This document shows, one piece after another, positions 1 through 5,109 of a stretch of DNA of 5,423 bases (positions within the stretch are counted from its first letter, which is position 1; each line of letters starts with the position of its first letter). Both the position numbers and the translations under genes were made by a program. The stretch is from contig CALGNY010000144.1 in assembly GCA_937958375.1 (NCBI GenBank), positions 1 through 5,423 of the forward strand. The letters run 5' to 3'. The stretch comes from an uncultured Bacillaceae bacterium. Lineage in GTDB: Bacteria; Bacillota; Bacilli; Bacillales; Alkalibacillaceae. Under the pieces are notes generated by a model. It saw nothing but the letters and a program-made list of their open reading frames with translations, was not told the origin of the DNA and searched no databases.

Positions 1-80
1 TATGTCGGTTGATTTCAAAATCATGTAGGTTAAATCCGAATTTTTGTGGGTTCGTTCCAATTTCATGTGAGTTCACCCCT
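1..80. repeat. Short degenerate 21-bp tandem repeat array, cut by the window edge
   Basis: Four copies of a core TGTnGGTT (third position of the GG pair varies in the last copy, TGTGAGTT) begin at positions 3, 24, 45 and 66, so the period is exactly 21 bases. Between cores the units are AT-rich and degenerate, with shared TTCCAA- or ATCCGAA-like stretches. The array starts 7 bases beyond the poly-T end of the crh terminator and probably continues to the left of the window. Two of the three plus-strand frames contain stop codons, and no start codon with a ribosome binding site is visible, so it is treated as a noncoding repeat. The number of copies outside the window is unknown. Confidence 0.7.
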
Positions 81-86
81 CCTCCT

Positions 87-130
87 AAAAACTAAAAAAC
101 TGCTCAATCGATCACTTCAATTGAACAGTT
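87..130 (-). terminator. Intrinsic terminator of crh and the rapZ operon
   Basis: On the minus strand, AACTGTTCAA (121-130) pairs with TTGAGCAGTT (98-107) with one G-U pair. The stem extends inward by four more pairs (117-120 with 108-111, including a G-U) to leave a 5-base loop at 112-116. It is followed by a run of T residues (plus-strand A at 94-99 and 87-91). It lies 18 bases after the crh stop codon, the expected place for the end of the operon. Confidence 0.9.
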
Positions 131-148
131 CCGTCAATAAAGAGGGTT

Positions 149-406
149 TTATGATTTTTCGGTAATGAATTGACTTAGTTTTTCCATCGCTTCGTCTTCG
201 TCTGGGCCATCTGCTTGAAGGCCGACGACTTCATCCATCCCGATTGCCAAACTCATGACGCCCATGATGCTTTTCGCGTTCACTTGTTTGCCGCCTTTTT
301 CGAGATAAATATCCGAAGAAAATCGGTTCGCTTCTTGTACGAATTTAGCTGCTGGTCTTGCTTGTAGCCCTGGATCGATTTTTACGACCAATTCTTTTTC
401 AACCAC
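149..406 (-). CDS. crh: Crh, catabolite repression HPr-like protein
   Basis: The 85-residue product has the length and fold pattern of HPr-family proteins. The active-site loop reads GLQARPA at residues 13-19: Gln15 replaces the phosphorylatable His15 of HPr, so it should not carry phosphate in the PTS relay. The regulatory Ser46 is present in NAKSIMG (43-49), the site used by HPr kinase/phosphorylase in the family. Ser46-phosphorylated Crh acts in the cytoplasm as a corepressor of CcpA, in parallel with HPr. The start is GTG at 406, preceded by the Shine-Dalgarno sequence AGAGGGGAG (416-424) at suitable spacing; an ATG 7 bases upstream is out of frame and stops after four codons. It is the last gene of the operon, 113 bases after whiA, with its own likely promoter at 458-488 and a terminator right after it. 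The function assignment is secure from Gln15, Ser46 and synteny together. Confidence 0.96.
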   Translation of the reverse strand: MVEKELVVKIDPGLQARPAAKFVQEANRFSSDIYLEKGGKQVNAKSIMGVMSLAIGMDEVVGLQADGPDEDEAMEKLSQFITEKS

Positions 407-415
407 TATCCATTA

Positions 416-425
416 CTCCCCTCTT
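416..425 (-). promoter_or_regulatory. Ribosome binding site selecting the GTG start of crh
   Basis: The minus strand reads AAGAGGGGAG, 9 bases before GTG at 406. The nearby ATG at 411-413 is only two bases from this sequence, which is too close for normal initiation, and leads to a stop codon after four codons. This supports GTG as the crh start, giving the canonical 85-residue protein. Confidence 0.75.
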
Positions 426-457
426 TAAGAAATCGCTTTAATTTTTCGCATTTACTT

Positions 458-488
458 ATTATAGCATGTTTTATGTCTTCGGTGGCAA
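458..488 (-). promoter_or_regulatory. Likely extended -10 promoter for crh
   Basis: The minus strand has a perfect TATAAT at 458-463 preceded by TGC (464-466), an extended -10 element. A TTGCCA sequence at 483-488 could be the -35 but the spacer would be 19 bases, so the promoter probably relies on the extended -10. A transcript would start near 451 and give a leader of about 45 bases before the crh GTG. It would let crh be expressed independently of the upstream operon genes. Confidence 0.65.
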
Positions 489-512
489 TCTCCACTACTT
501 CCATTAAACATG
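465..512. repeat. Imperfect 48-bp dyad symmetry between whiA and crh
   Basis: Positions 465-475 and 502-512 are complementary at 10 of 11 positions (CATGTTT against AAACATG at the outer ends), and 482-485 GTGG pairs with 492-495 CCAC. Both sets share the same centre at 488.5. The structure overlaps the TG of the extended -10 and the possible -35 of the crh promoter. As RNA it would form a stem just after the whiA stop codon. There is no T-run after it, so it is not a standard terminator. It could be an operator, an RNA processing or stability element, or chance. Confidence 0.45.
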
Positions 513-519
513 GATTCCG

Positions 520-1467
520 CTAACTTTTCAACAATTCGCCTTTACGAAGTTTTTCGGCGTATTCGTCTATTTTTTTCAGACGATGATTTATTCCTGATTT
601 GCTGATTTTCCCTGCCGTCGATAGCTCACCCAATTCTTTCAATGAAACATCTTGATGCTTCATTCTCAGTTCGGCGACTTCCCGAAGTTTATCCGGCAAC
701 GAATCGAGCCCAACCGTTTCATCGATATACCGAATGTTTTCCACTTGTCTGAACGCGGCACCAATCGTTTTATTTAAATTGGCGGTGTCACAATTGACAA
801 GTCGGTTAACCGAATTCCGCATATCACGCATAATGCGCACGTCTTCAAACTTCAACAAGGCTTGGTGGGCGCCGATGATGATCAAGAAGTCCGTAATCTT
901 CTCGGCTTCCTTCAGATAAGTAATATAGCCGTTTTTCCGCTCATGTGTTTTCGCAGGTAAATCGAATGTTTTCATCAGATCGCATAATGAGTCGTTATGA
1001 TCATCATAATAGGAAAAGATCTCTAAATGATACGACGACGTTTCCGGATTATTGACCGAGCCGCCTGCCATAAATGCGCCACGCAAATAAGCCCGTCGAC
1101 AGCAGTCTTTTTCCAAAATTTCATCTGAAATCGTTCGTACGACGGTTAATGGCTCCTTCAAAATATTCATGTCGGAAAGCAGATCTTTTACCCCTTTGGT
1201 CAACCGAACGATGTAAACGTTATTTTTCTTAAGACGCATTTTTTTTCGAACCAACAACTCTACAGGCAATTCATAATTGTTTTTGATCAATGTATAAATC
1301 CTGCGGGCAATCGCTGCATTTTCAGTCTGAATATCCAACGAGTAGTTTCGGTTAGAAAGTGACAAGGAGCCGTTCATCCGGATCAATGCGGACAACTCGG
1401 CTTTTTGACAGCAATCATCGGATTCGATTGCCGTTAATTCTTTTTTGGTTTCGGATGCAAAAGACAT
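520..1467 (-). CDS. whiA: WhiA, DNA-binding protein with LAGLIDADG-like and HTH domains
   Basis: The 315-residue product has the usual length for WhiA (about 316 residues in B. subtilis). The N-terminal region carries the LAGLIDADG homing-endonuclease-like fold without nuclease function. Visible family signatures are the DDCCQKAELSALIR segment near residues 17-30 and the CCRRAYLRGAFMAGGSV segment at 122-137. The C-terminal helix-turn-helix follows, with VSLKELGEL near 274-282 and KSGINHRLKKI near 290-300. In Firmicutes WhiA is linked to cell division and chromosome segregation; in actinomycetes it is a sporulation transcription factor. The ATG at 1467 follows a strong Shine-Dalgarno sequence AGAGGAGAA (1474-1482). 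It begins 36 bases after the yvcK stop, so it is probably cotranscribed, with a possible additional promoter over the end of yvcK. The stop codon is TAG. No truncation or frame disruption is seen. Confidence 0.97.
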   Translation of the reverse strand: MSFASETKKELTAIESDDCCQKAELSALIRMNGSLSLSNRNYSLDIQTENAAIARRIYTLIKNNYELPVELLVRKKMRLKKNNVYIVRLTKGVKDLLSDMNILKEPLTVVRTISDEILEKDCCRRAYLRGAFMAGGSVNNPETSSYHLEIFSYYDDHNDSLCDLMKTFDLPAKTHERKNGYITYLKEAEKITDFLIIIGAHQALLKFEDVRIMRDMRNSVNRLVNCDTANLNKTIGAAFRQVENIRYIDETVGLDSLPDKLREVAELRMKHQDVSLKELGELSTAGKISKSGINHRLKKIDEYAEKLRKGELLKS

Positions 1468-1502
1468 CGCAAATTCTCCTCTATAACAATCTCATCAACT
1501 CT

Positions 1503-1511
1503 ATTATACCA
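1503..1511 (-). promoter_or_regulatory. Possible internal extended -10 promoter for whiA
   Basis: The minus strand contains TGG followed directly by a perfect TATAAT (1503-1508), overlapping the TAA stop codon of yvcK. This is a TGnTATAAT extended -10. No convincing -35 hexamer lies at 16-18 bases. A transcript would start near 1496, about 29 bases before the whiA start. AT-rich gene ends often produce such matches, so confidence is modest. Confidence 0.35.
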
Positions 1512-2460
1512 ATTCATACAAGATCTTTGCGATTTGATGCTCATCATGTTTTAATGTCCCATCAGAATGCAAGTTTGCGATATTGCCACGGACGACCTTA
1601 ACTCCGAGGTTACGAATTTCTTCCTCATCGCAAATGACCGGCTCCGCCTTTTCCTTTTCATAGGCTGCGATAATCCGGTCAGAAATCTCGACGTCATGCA
1701 TGATGATCCGGTCCAAAAAAGATTGGTTGGCATGCTGGTGAATCGCCCGGATGTGGTCAGATGCGGTATATTCGCTCGTTTCACCGTCTTGTGTCATGAT
1801 GTTGCAGACATAAACGGACGTCGCGTCAGACTGCTCAATCGCTTTTTGAATTTTCGGTGCGACCAAATTCGGCAGGATGCTTGTATATAAACTTCCCGGA
1901 GCAATGACAATTAATTCAGCTTGCTTAATCGCCCGAATCGCTTCTGGTAAAGGCTCCACTTCCGATGAATCATAAAAAACCCGTTTGATCCGCTTCTTGA
2001 CTTTCGGAATTTGGGACTCCCCACGAATGACCGTCCCATCCTCAAACTCAGCCTTCAAATACATATTCGAATTCGAAATCGGATAGATTCGGCCTTTCAC
2101 GTTAAAAACTTTGGAAATCTCTTTGATTCCTTTATAAAAATCCCCCGTGATCGACGTCATTCCTGCTAAAATCAAATTGCCAAGGGCATGTCCAGATAGC
2201 CCGTTCCCATTCTCGAAACGGTGCTGGAATAATTTCATTAACGTCGGCTCGACATCTGACATCGAAGCGATGACTTTCCGAATATCCCCTGGAGCAGGAA
2301 TGGACAAGTCTTCTCTCAATCTTCCCGTACTTCCGCCATCATCAGCCACCGTGACAATTGCCGATAAATTGATCGGATATTTTCTCAATCCCCGTAGTAA
2401 GACAGGCATCCCGGTTCCCCCGCCGATGACCACGACTTTCGGGCCATTCACATTTGTCAT
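1504..2460 (-). CDS. yvcK: YvcK family protein (gluconeogenesis and cell-wall factor, CofD-like)
   Basis: The 318-residue product matches the length of B. subtilis YvcK (317) and the family resembling 2-phospho-L-lactate transferase CofD. Visible signatures are VVVIGGGTG at residues 9-17 (Rossmann-type nucleotide-sugar binding loop), VADDGGSTGRLR at 38-49, GHALGNLILAG at 90-100 and APGSLYTSILPNL at 187-199. In B. subtilis YvcK binds UDP-GlcNAc, is required for growth on gluconeogenic carbon sources and for proper placement of cell-wall synthesis, and is phosphorylated by PrkC on a C-terminal threonine. Thr302 is a candidate equivalent here, but alignment would be needed to confirm it. The ATG at 2460 overlaps the rapZ TGA in an ATGA arrangement, implying translational coupling, and an AAGGGGAAG ribosome binding sequence lies within the end of rapZ. 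The name mgfK or gluP used in some databases is not preferred here. Confidence 0.96.
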   Translation of the reverse strand: MTNVNGPKVVVIGGGTGMPVLLRGLRKYPINLSAIVTVADDGGSTGRLREDLSIPAPGDIRKVIASMSDVEPTLMKLFQHRFENGNGLSGHALGNLILAGMTSITGDFYKGIKEISKVFNVKGRIYPISNSNMYLKAEFEDGTVIRGESQIPKVKKRIKRVFYDSSEVEPLPEAIRAIKQAELIVIAPGSLYTSILPNLVAPKIQKAIEQSDATSVYVCNIMTQDGETSEYTASDHIRAIHQHANQSFLDRIIMHDVEISDRIIAAYEKEKAEPVICDEEEIRNLGVKVVRGNIANLHSDGTLKHDEHQIAKILYELV

Positions 2461-3350
2461 TTTTTAATTCTTCCCCTTTTTTTATCGATATCTCGATGAT
2501 ACACATTCGTTGTATAATCTTTTCCTAAATATTTTCCCAGTTCTTCCGATAGAGCGACGGAGCGATGTTGTCCGCCCGTACAGCCGATGCCGATGACCAG
2601 TTGGCTTTTACCTTCGCGAACATAATGTGGCAGCATGTAATCAAGTAAGTCCTTGAGTTTTTTCATAAACGTCTTCGTTTCTTTCCATTTGAAAACATAT
2701 TGATACACTTCGTTGTCCTTCCCAGTCAAATCGCGCATCGAATCGACATAATGCGGATTCGGCAGGAAACGAACATCAAACATCAAGTCAGCATCAATCG
2801 GTACGCCATGCTTGAAGCCAAATGACACAATTTGAATCGAAAAAACATGTTGCTTTTTCTCTTTGAAATGATCGATGATATTCTGACGCAACTCTTTTGC
2901 GGCAAGACCTGTCGTGTTGATGATCGTTTGTGCGCGACCCTTCAACTCATCCAAAATCCGGCGTTCCTCTTTGATTCCGTCCAGAGGCAATCCTTCCGGC
3001 GCTAATGGATGTGAACGCCGCGTTTCTTTATAACGTGTCACGAGCGCTTGATCCTCTGCATCCAGGAACAAGACATGCTCATTGATCATCTCGTCTTCCG
3101 CCAGTAAATCCAGCGCCTCATAGAGCGAGTCGAAAAATTCCCGTCCGCGCAAGTCCATGACGACCGCAAGCTTTTTATTCGTCTCTTGGTTATCCTTCAT
3201 CAACTCCAGAAATTTCGGTAGCAATGTCGGTGGCAGATTATCCACACAAAAATAGCCTAGATCCTCAAAACTATGTACGGCAACCGTTTTTCCAGCTCCG
3301 GACATTCCCGTCACAATCACCAATTCAACTTTGCTCATCTTTTTTTCCAT
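2457..3350 (-). CDS. rapZ: RapZ (YvcJ), P-loop nucleotide-binding protein
   Basis: With the start chosen at 3350 the protein has 297 residues, close to B. subtilis YvcJ. The N-terminal domain has the Walker A loop GMSGAGKT at residues 15-22 and a Walker B-like VVMDLRG at 63-69. The C-terminal domain has DVRFLPNPH at 192-200 and GCTGGQHRSV at 256-265, the conserved RapZ signature. In E. coli RapZ binds GlmZ/GlmY small RNAs to control glucosamine-6-phosphate synthase; the B. subtilis homologue hydrolyses nucleotides and affects competence, and the GlmZ pathway is not known in Bacillales, so the molecular target here is uncertain. An in-frame ATG at 3374 would add eight residues but has no ribosome binding site; AAGGTGATC (3353-3361) fits the 3350 ATG. 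It is the first gene of the operon, and its stop overlaps yvcK by 4 bases. Confidence 0.95.
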   Translation of the reverse strand: MEKKMSKVELVIVTGMSGAGKTVAVHSFEDLGYFCVDNLPPTLLPKFLELMKDNQETNKKLAVVMDLRGREFFDSLYEALDLLAEDEMINEHVLFLDAEDQALVTRYKETRRSHPLAPEGLPLDGIKEERRILDELKGRAQTIINTTGLAAKELRQNIIDHFKEKKQHVFSIQIVSFGFKHGVPIDADLMFDVRFLPNPHYVDSMRDLTGKDNEVYQYVFKWKETKTFMKKLKDLLDYMLPHYVREGKSQLVIGIGCTGGQHRSVALSEELGKYLGKDYTTNVYHRDIDKKRGRIKK

Positions 3351-3352
3351 TC

Positions 3353-3361
3353 GATCACCTT
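3353..3361 (-). promoter_or_regulatory. Ribosome binding site deciding the rapZ start
   Basis: The minus strand reads AAGGTGATC, complementary to the 3' end of 16S rRNA, with AGG placed 7 bases before the ATG at 3350. The alternative in-frame ATG at 3374 is preceded by an AT-rich stretch without any purine-rich match. The shorter 297-residue RapZ is therefore preferred. Confidence 0.8.
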
Positions 3362-3486
3362 TTCCTTGTTTCATTTAGACGTTTTAATTTATCTTTATGG
3401 TTTTATGTTTTATTTATGTTCGATGGTTTGATTGGCGCGTGTTCAATCCAAATTAATTCCTTTTTTTGAAATCAATCCTTTCTCTT

Positions 3487-3515
3487 ATTATACAACGGAT
3501 TGGACGTTTAACCAA
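3487..3515 (-). promoter_or_regulatory. Main promoter of the rapZ-yvcK-whiA-crh operon
   Basis: On the minus strand the -35 is TTGGTT (3510-3515), the spacer is exactly 17 bases, and the -10 is a perfect TATAAT (3487-3492). This is a good housekeeping sigma-A match. Transcription would start near 3480, giving a leader of about 130 bases before rapZ. That leader (3351-3480) is AT-rich; only a weak 5-bp stem (GATTG/CAATC, near 3430-3450) was seen, and no riboswitch was recognised. Degenerate G-rich repeat-like sequence begins immediately upstream of the -35. Confidence 0.8.
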
Positions 3516-3582
3516 TGGGTAAGATTCGTGGTTTGGATTGTGATGAGGTTTAGGAAGTTGGTTGGAGCGTTGGTGGGTGGGA

Positions 3583-3888
3583 TTGCACGGTGTGGGCGCC
3601 AGGTTGCACGGTTCCGGAGTGGAGTTGCATGGTGCGAACGCAAAGTTGCACGGTTCGGTGGCGGAGTTGCACGGTCCGGGCGACAGATTGCACGGTGCGG
3701 GGGCGGAGTTGCACGGTGCGGGCTCGCGGTCGATTGCAGAATTGCACGGCTTCAGATCATAATTGCGCGAGTTCTACGAAGAATTGCGCGGCTCCAACGT
3801 AGAATTGCACGGCTTCAGCGAAAAATTGCACGGCTCCACGAGATTATTGCACGGCTTCAGCGAAAGATTGCACGGCTACTCAACCGAG
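3583..3888. repeat. 21-bp tandem repeat array with constant TTGCACGG core (14 units)
   Basis: Units start at 3583, 3604, 3625, 3646, 3667, 3688, 3709, 3742, 3763, 3784, 3805, 3826, 3847 and 3868. All are 21 bases except the one at 3709, which is 33. The first 8 bases are TTGCACGG in 11 units, with the variants TTGCATGG (3625), TTGCGCGA (3763) and TTGCGCGG (3784); the other 13 bases vary. Units 1-7 are G-rich with GGTGCGGG-like sequence; units 8-14 carry CTTCAGCGAAA- or CTCCA-like sequence. More decayed copies in the same 21-base phase may extend left to about 3520 (steps at 3562, 3541). The array fills the interval between the trxB terminator and the rapZ promoter, so neither operon need transcribe it. 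Plus-strand frames are open, but no start with a ribosome binding site exists. The 13-base variable part is too short and the core too small for CRISPR. Confidence 0.93.
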
Positions 3889-3920
3889 CGGCCTCCTATG
3901 AGCATCCTCATCCACCCACA

Positions 3921-3964
3921 AAAATGCAAAAAACACAGGCAGTTCGTTAAAACTACCTGTGCTT
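3921..3964 (-). terminator. Intrinsic terminator of trxB
   Basis: On the minus strand CACAGGTAGTT (3951-3961) pairs with AACTGCCTGTG (3934-3944), including one G-U pair, around a 6-base loop. Three further pairs (3962-3964 with 3931-3933) extend the stem. A T-run follows (plus-strand A at 3928-3933, then 3921-3924). It lies about 100 bases beyond the trxB stop. The G-U pair, which would be a C-A mismatch on the other strand, and the T-run both indicate minus-strand function. Confidence 0.9.
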
Positions 3965-3987
3965 GAAGCAAATATATTGAATAAAGG

Positions 3988-4014
3988 GGGTCAATATTTA
4001 CTTACATTGTACCC
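3988..4014 (-). other. Hairpin in the trxB 3' untranslated region
   Basis: The minus strand can pair GGGTACAAT (4006-4014) with ATTGACCC (3988-3995), an 8-bp stem with one bulged A and a 10-base loop. It sits between the trxB stop and the main terminator. Only a short pyrimidine stretch (CCTTTATT) follows, so it is not a clear terminator on its own; it may stabilise the mRNA 3' end. Otherwise 3965-4061 contains nothing recognisable. Confidence 0.35.
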
Positions 4015-4061
4015 GATAATTGTTTCAGCCGTGTTACAGCAGCATTAAGAAGCATTTACGT

Positions 4062-5012
4062 TTATTTTTGAGTTGCTTTCATTTTTTCCATCAAATCTTC
4101 AACATACGATTGTGCGCGCTGTCCGGCAATGCTTCCATCACCAGTTGCCGTAACGATTTGTCGCAATTCTTTCTCGCGAATATCGCCAGCCGCAAAGATT
4201 CCTGGAATTTTCGTTTCCATATTTTCATTCGTTACAACATAGTTATCGTCGTTCAAAATGCCTAGTTTTTTATATGGTTCACTCAGTGGAAGCATTCCGA
4301 TATAAATGAAAATCCCGTCGATTTCCTCTTCACGTTCTTCACCAGTTTGGTTATTGACGAGGACCGCCTTCTTGACTTGACCTTCACCTTTGATTTCTTT
4401 CATTTCAGTGTTCCAGTAGAAGTCAATTTTGTCGTTGTCAAACGCACGATCTTGTAAAATCTTTTGTGCACGTAGTTCATCGCGACGGTGAATGATTGTG
4501 ACGCGATCGGCAAAGCGAGTCAAGTAAATACCTTCCTCAACCGCAGAGTCACCACCACCGACAACGAATAACCGTCTCTCTTTAAAGAAAGCACCGTCAC
4601 AAACCGCACAATAGGAAACACCGCGTCCGGCAAACTCTTCTTCGCCTGGAATCCCTAATTTTTTATATTCCGCACCTGTCGCAATAATCACCGAGCGCGT
4701 ACGGTATTCTTGATCGCCTGCAACGACGATTTTATAATCGCCATGGTCTTGAATGTCTTGAATATCCCCATATGCATAAGCTGCACCGAATTTTTGTGCG
4801 TGTTCGAACATTTTCGTTGAAAGATCCGGTCCTAATATATGGTCAAAGCCCGGGTAGTTCTCGACATCCTGCGTGTTTGCCACTTGACCACCAGGCATTC
4901 CTCTTTCAATCATTAACGTGTCCAAATTTGCACGTGATGTGTAAACCGCAGCGGTCATCCCAGCAGGACCTGCTCCAGCAATAATCACATCATAAATACG
5001 TTCATCCGTCAT
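4062..5012 (-). CDS. trxB: Thioredoxin reductase (NADPH)
   Basis: The 316-residue flavoprotein has the same length as B. subtilis TrxB. It transfers electrons from NADPH through FAD to thioredoxin in the cytoplasm. The FAD-binding loop is AGAGPAG at residues 12-18, with GGQVANTQDVENYPG (41-55) typical of the low-molecular-weight class. The redox-active disulfide is CAVC (Cys135, Cys138). The NADPH domain shows GGGDSAVEEG at 152-161 and HRR at 175-177, which contacts the 2'-phosphate and argues for NADPH preference over NADH. The C-terminal FAD motif is AAGDIRE at 274-280. A GTG at 5021 would add three residues, but it abuts the Shine-Dalgarno sequence; AAAAGGAG (5021-5028) is well placed for the ATG at 5012. 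It has its own promoter at 5044-5072 and an intrinsic terminator downstream, so it appears monocistronic. Confidence 0.98.
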   Translation of the reverse strand: MTDERIYDVIIAGAGPAGMTAAVYTSRANLDTLMIERGMPGGQVANTQDVENYPGFDHILGPDLSTKMFEHAQKFGAAYAYGDIQDIQDHGDYKIVVAGDQEYRTRSVIIATGAEYKKLGIPGEEEFAGRGVSYCAVCDGAFFKERRLFVVGGGDSAVEEGIYLTRFADRVTIIHRRDELRAQKILQDRAFDNDKIDFYWNTEMKEIKGEGQVKKAVLVNNQTGEEREEEIDGIFIYIGMLPLSEPYKKLGILNDDNYVVTNENMETKIPGIFAAGDIREKELRQIVTATGDGSIAGQRAQSYVEDLMEKMKATQK

Positions 5013-5020
5013 TTCGATCA

Positions 5021-5028
5021 CTCCTTTT
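5021..5028 (-). promoter_or_regulatory. Ribosome binding site deciding the trxB start
   Basis: AAAAGGAG on the minus strand lies 8 bases before the ATG at 5012. It overlaps the alternative in-frame GTG at 5021, which therefore cannot be initiated from it. This fixes the protein at 316 residues, the usual length. Confidence 0.85.
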
Positions 5029-5043
5029 GAAACATCCTACTTC

Positions 5044-5072
5044 ATCATATTCCATTTCTTCGGCTTCGACAA
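5044..5072 (-). promoter_or_regulatory. Promoter of trxB, possibly Spx-responsive
   Basis: The minus strand has -35 TTGTCG (5067-5072), a 17-base spacer and -10 TATGAT (5044-5049). Transcription would start near 5037, giving a leader of about 25 bases. The -35 is weak (4 of 6), as expected for an activated promoter. AGCT at 5079-5082 falls near -45 to -42, where the B. subtilis trxB promoter has the AGCA element used by the Spx-RNA polymerase complex; that correspondence is inference. A 6-bp inverted repeat (CAAACG 5070-5075, CGTTTG 5094-5099) also overlaps the -35. Confidence 0.6.
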
Positions 5073-5109
5073 ACGTTCAGCTTAGTTTGGAGTCGTTTGG
5101 GCAAAGTTA

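Noticed and set aside
399..413. Four-codon leader peptide (M-D-S-G) overlapping the crh start
   Set aside because: Its ATG is only two bases from the Shine-Dalgarno sequence, which is too close for normal initiation; the GTG start of crh has the proper spacing.
3351..3480. Riboswitch or structured leader upstream of rapZ
   Set aside because: The leader is AT-rich with only a 5-bp stem; no known aptamer features or terminator/antiterminator pair were seen.
3583..3888. CRISPR array
   Set aside because: The conserved core is only 8 bases and the variable part 13; both are far shorter than CRISPR repeats and spacers, and there are no cas genes nearby.
3432..3950. A plus-strand open frame of 172 codons over the repeat array, called as a gene
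   Set aside because: It starts at TTG without a ribosome binding site, runs through the rapZ promoter region and into the trxB terminator, and overlapping frames are open for the same periodic reason. It is reported as a repeat instead.
3966..4016. Promoter in the trxB 3' region (TTGACC and nearby AT-rich sequence on the minus strand)
   Set aside because: No -10 lies at 16-18 bases from TTGACC, and any transcript would run straight into the trxB terminator.
5070..5099. Terminator for the TPR gene
   Set aside because: The stem is only 6 bp with an 18-base loop, has no T-run after it, and overlaps the trxB promoter.
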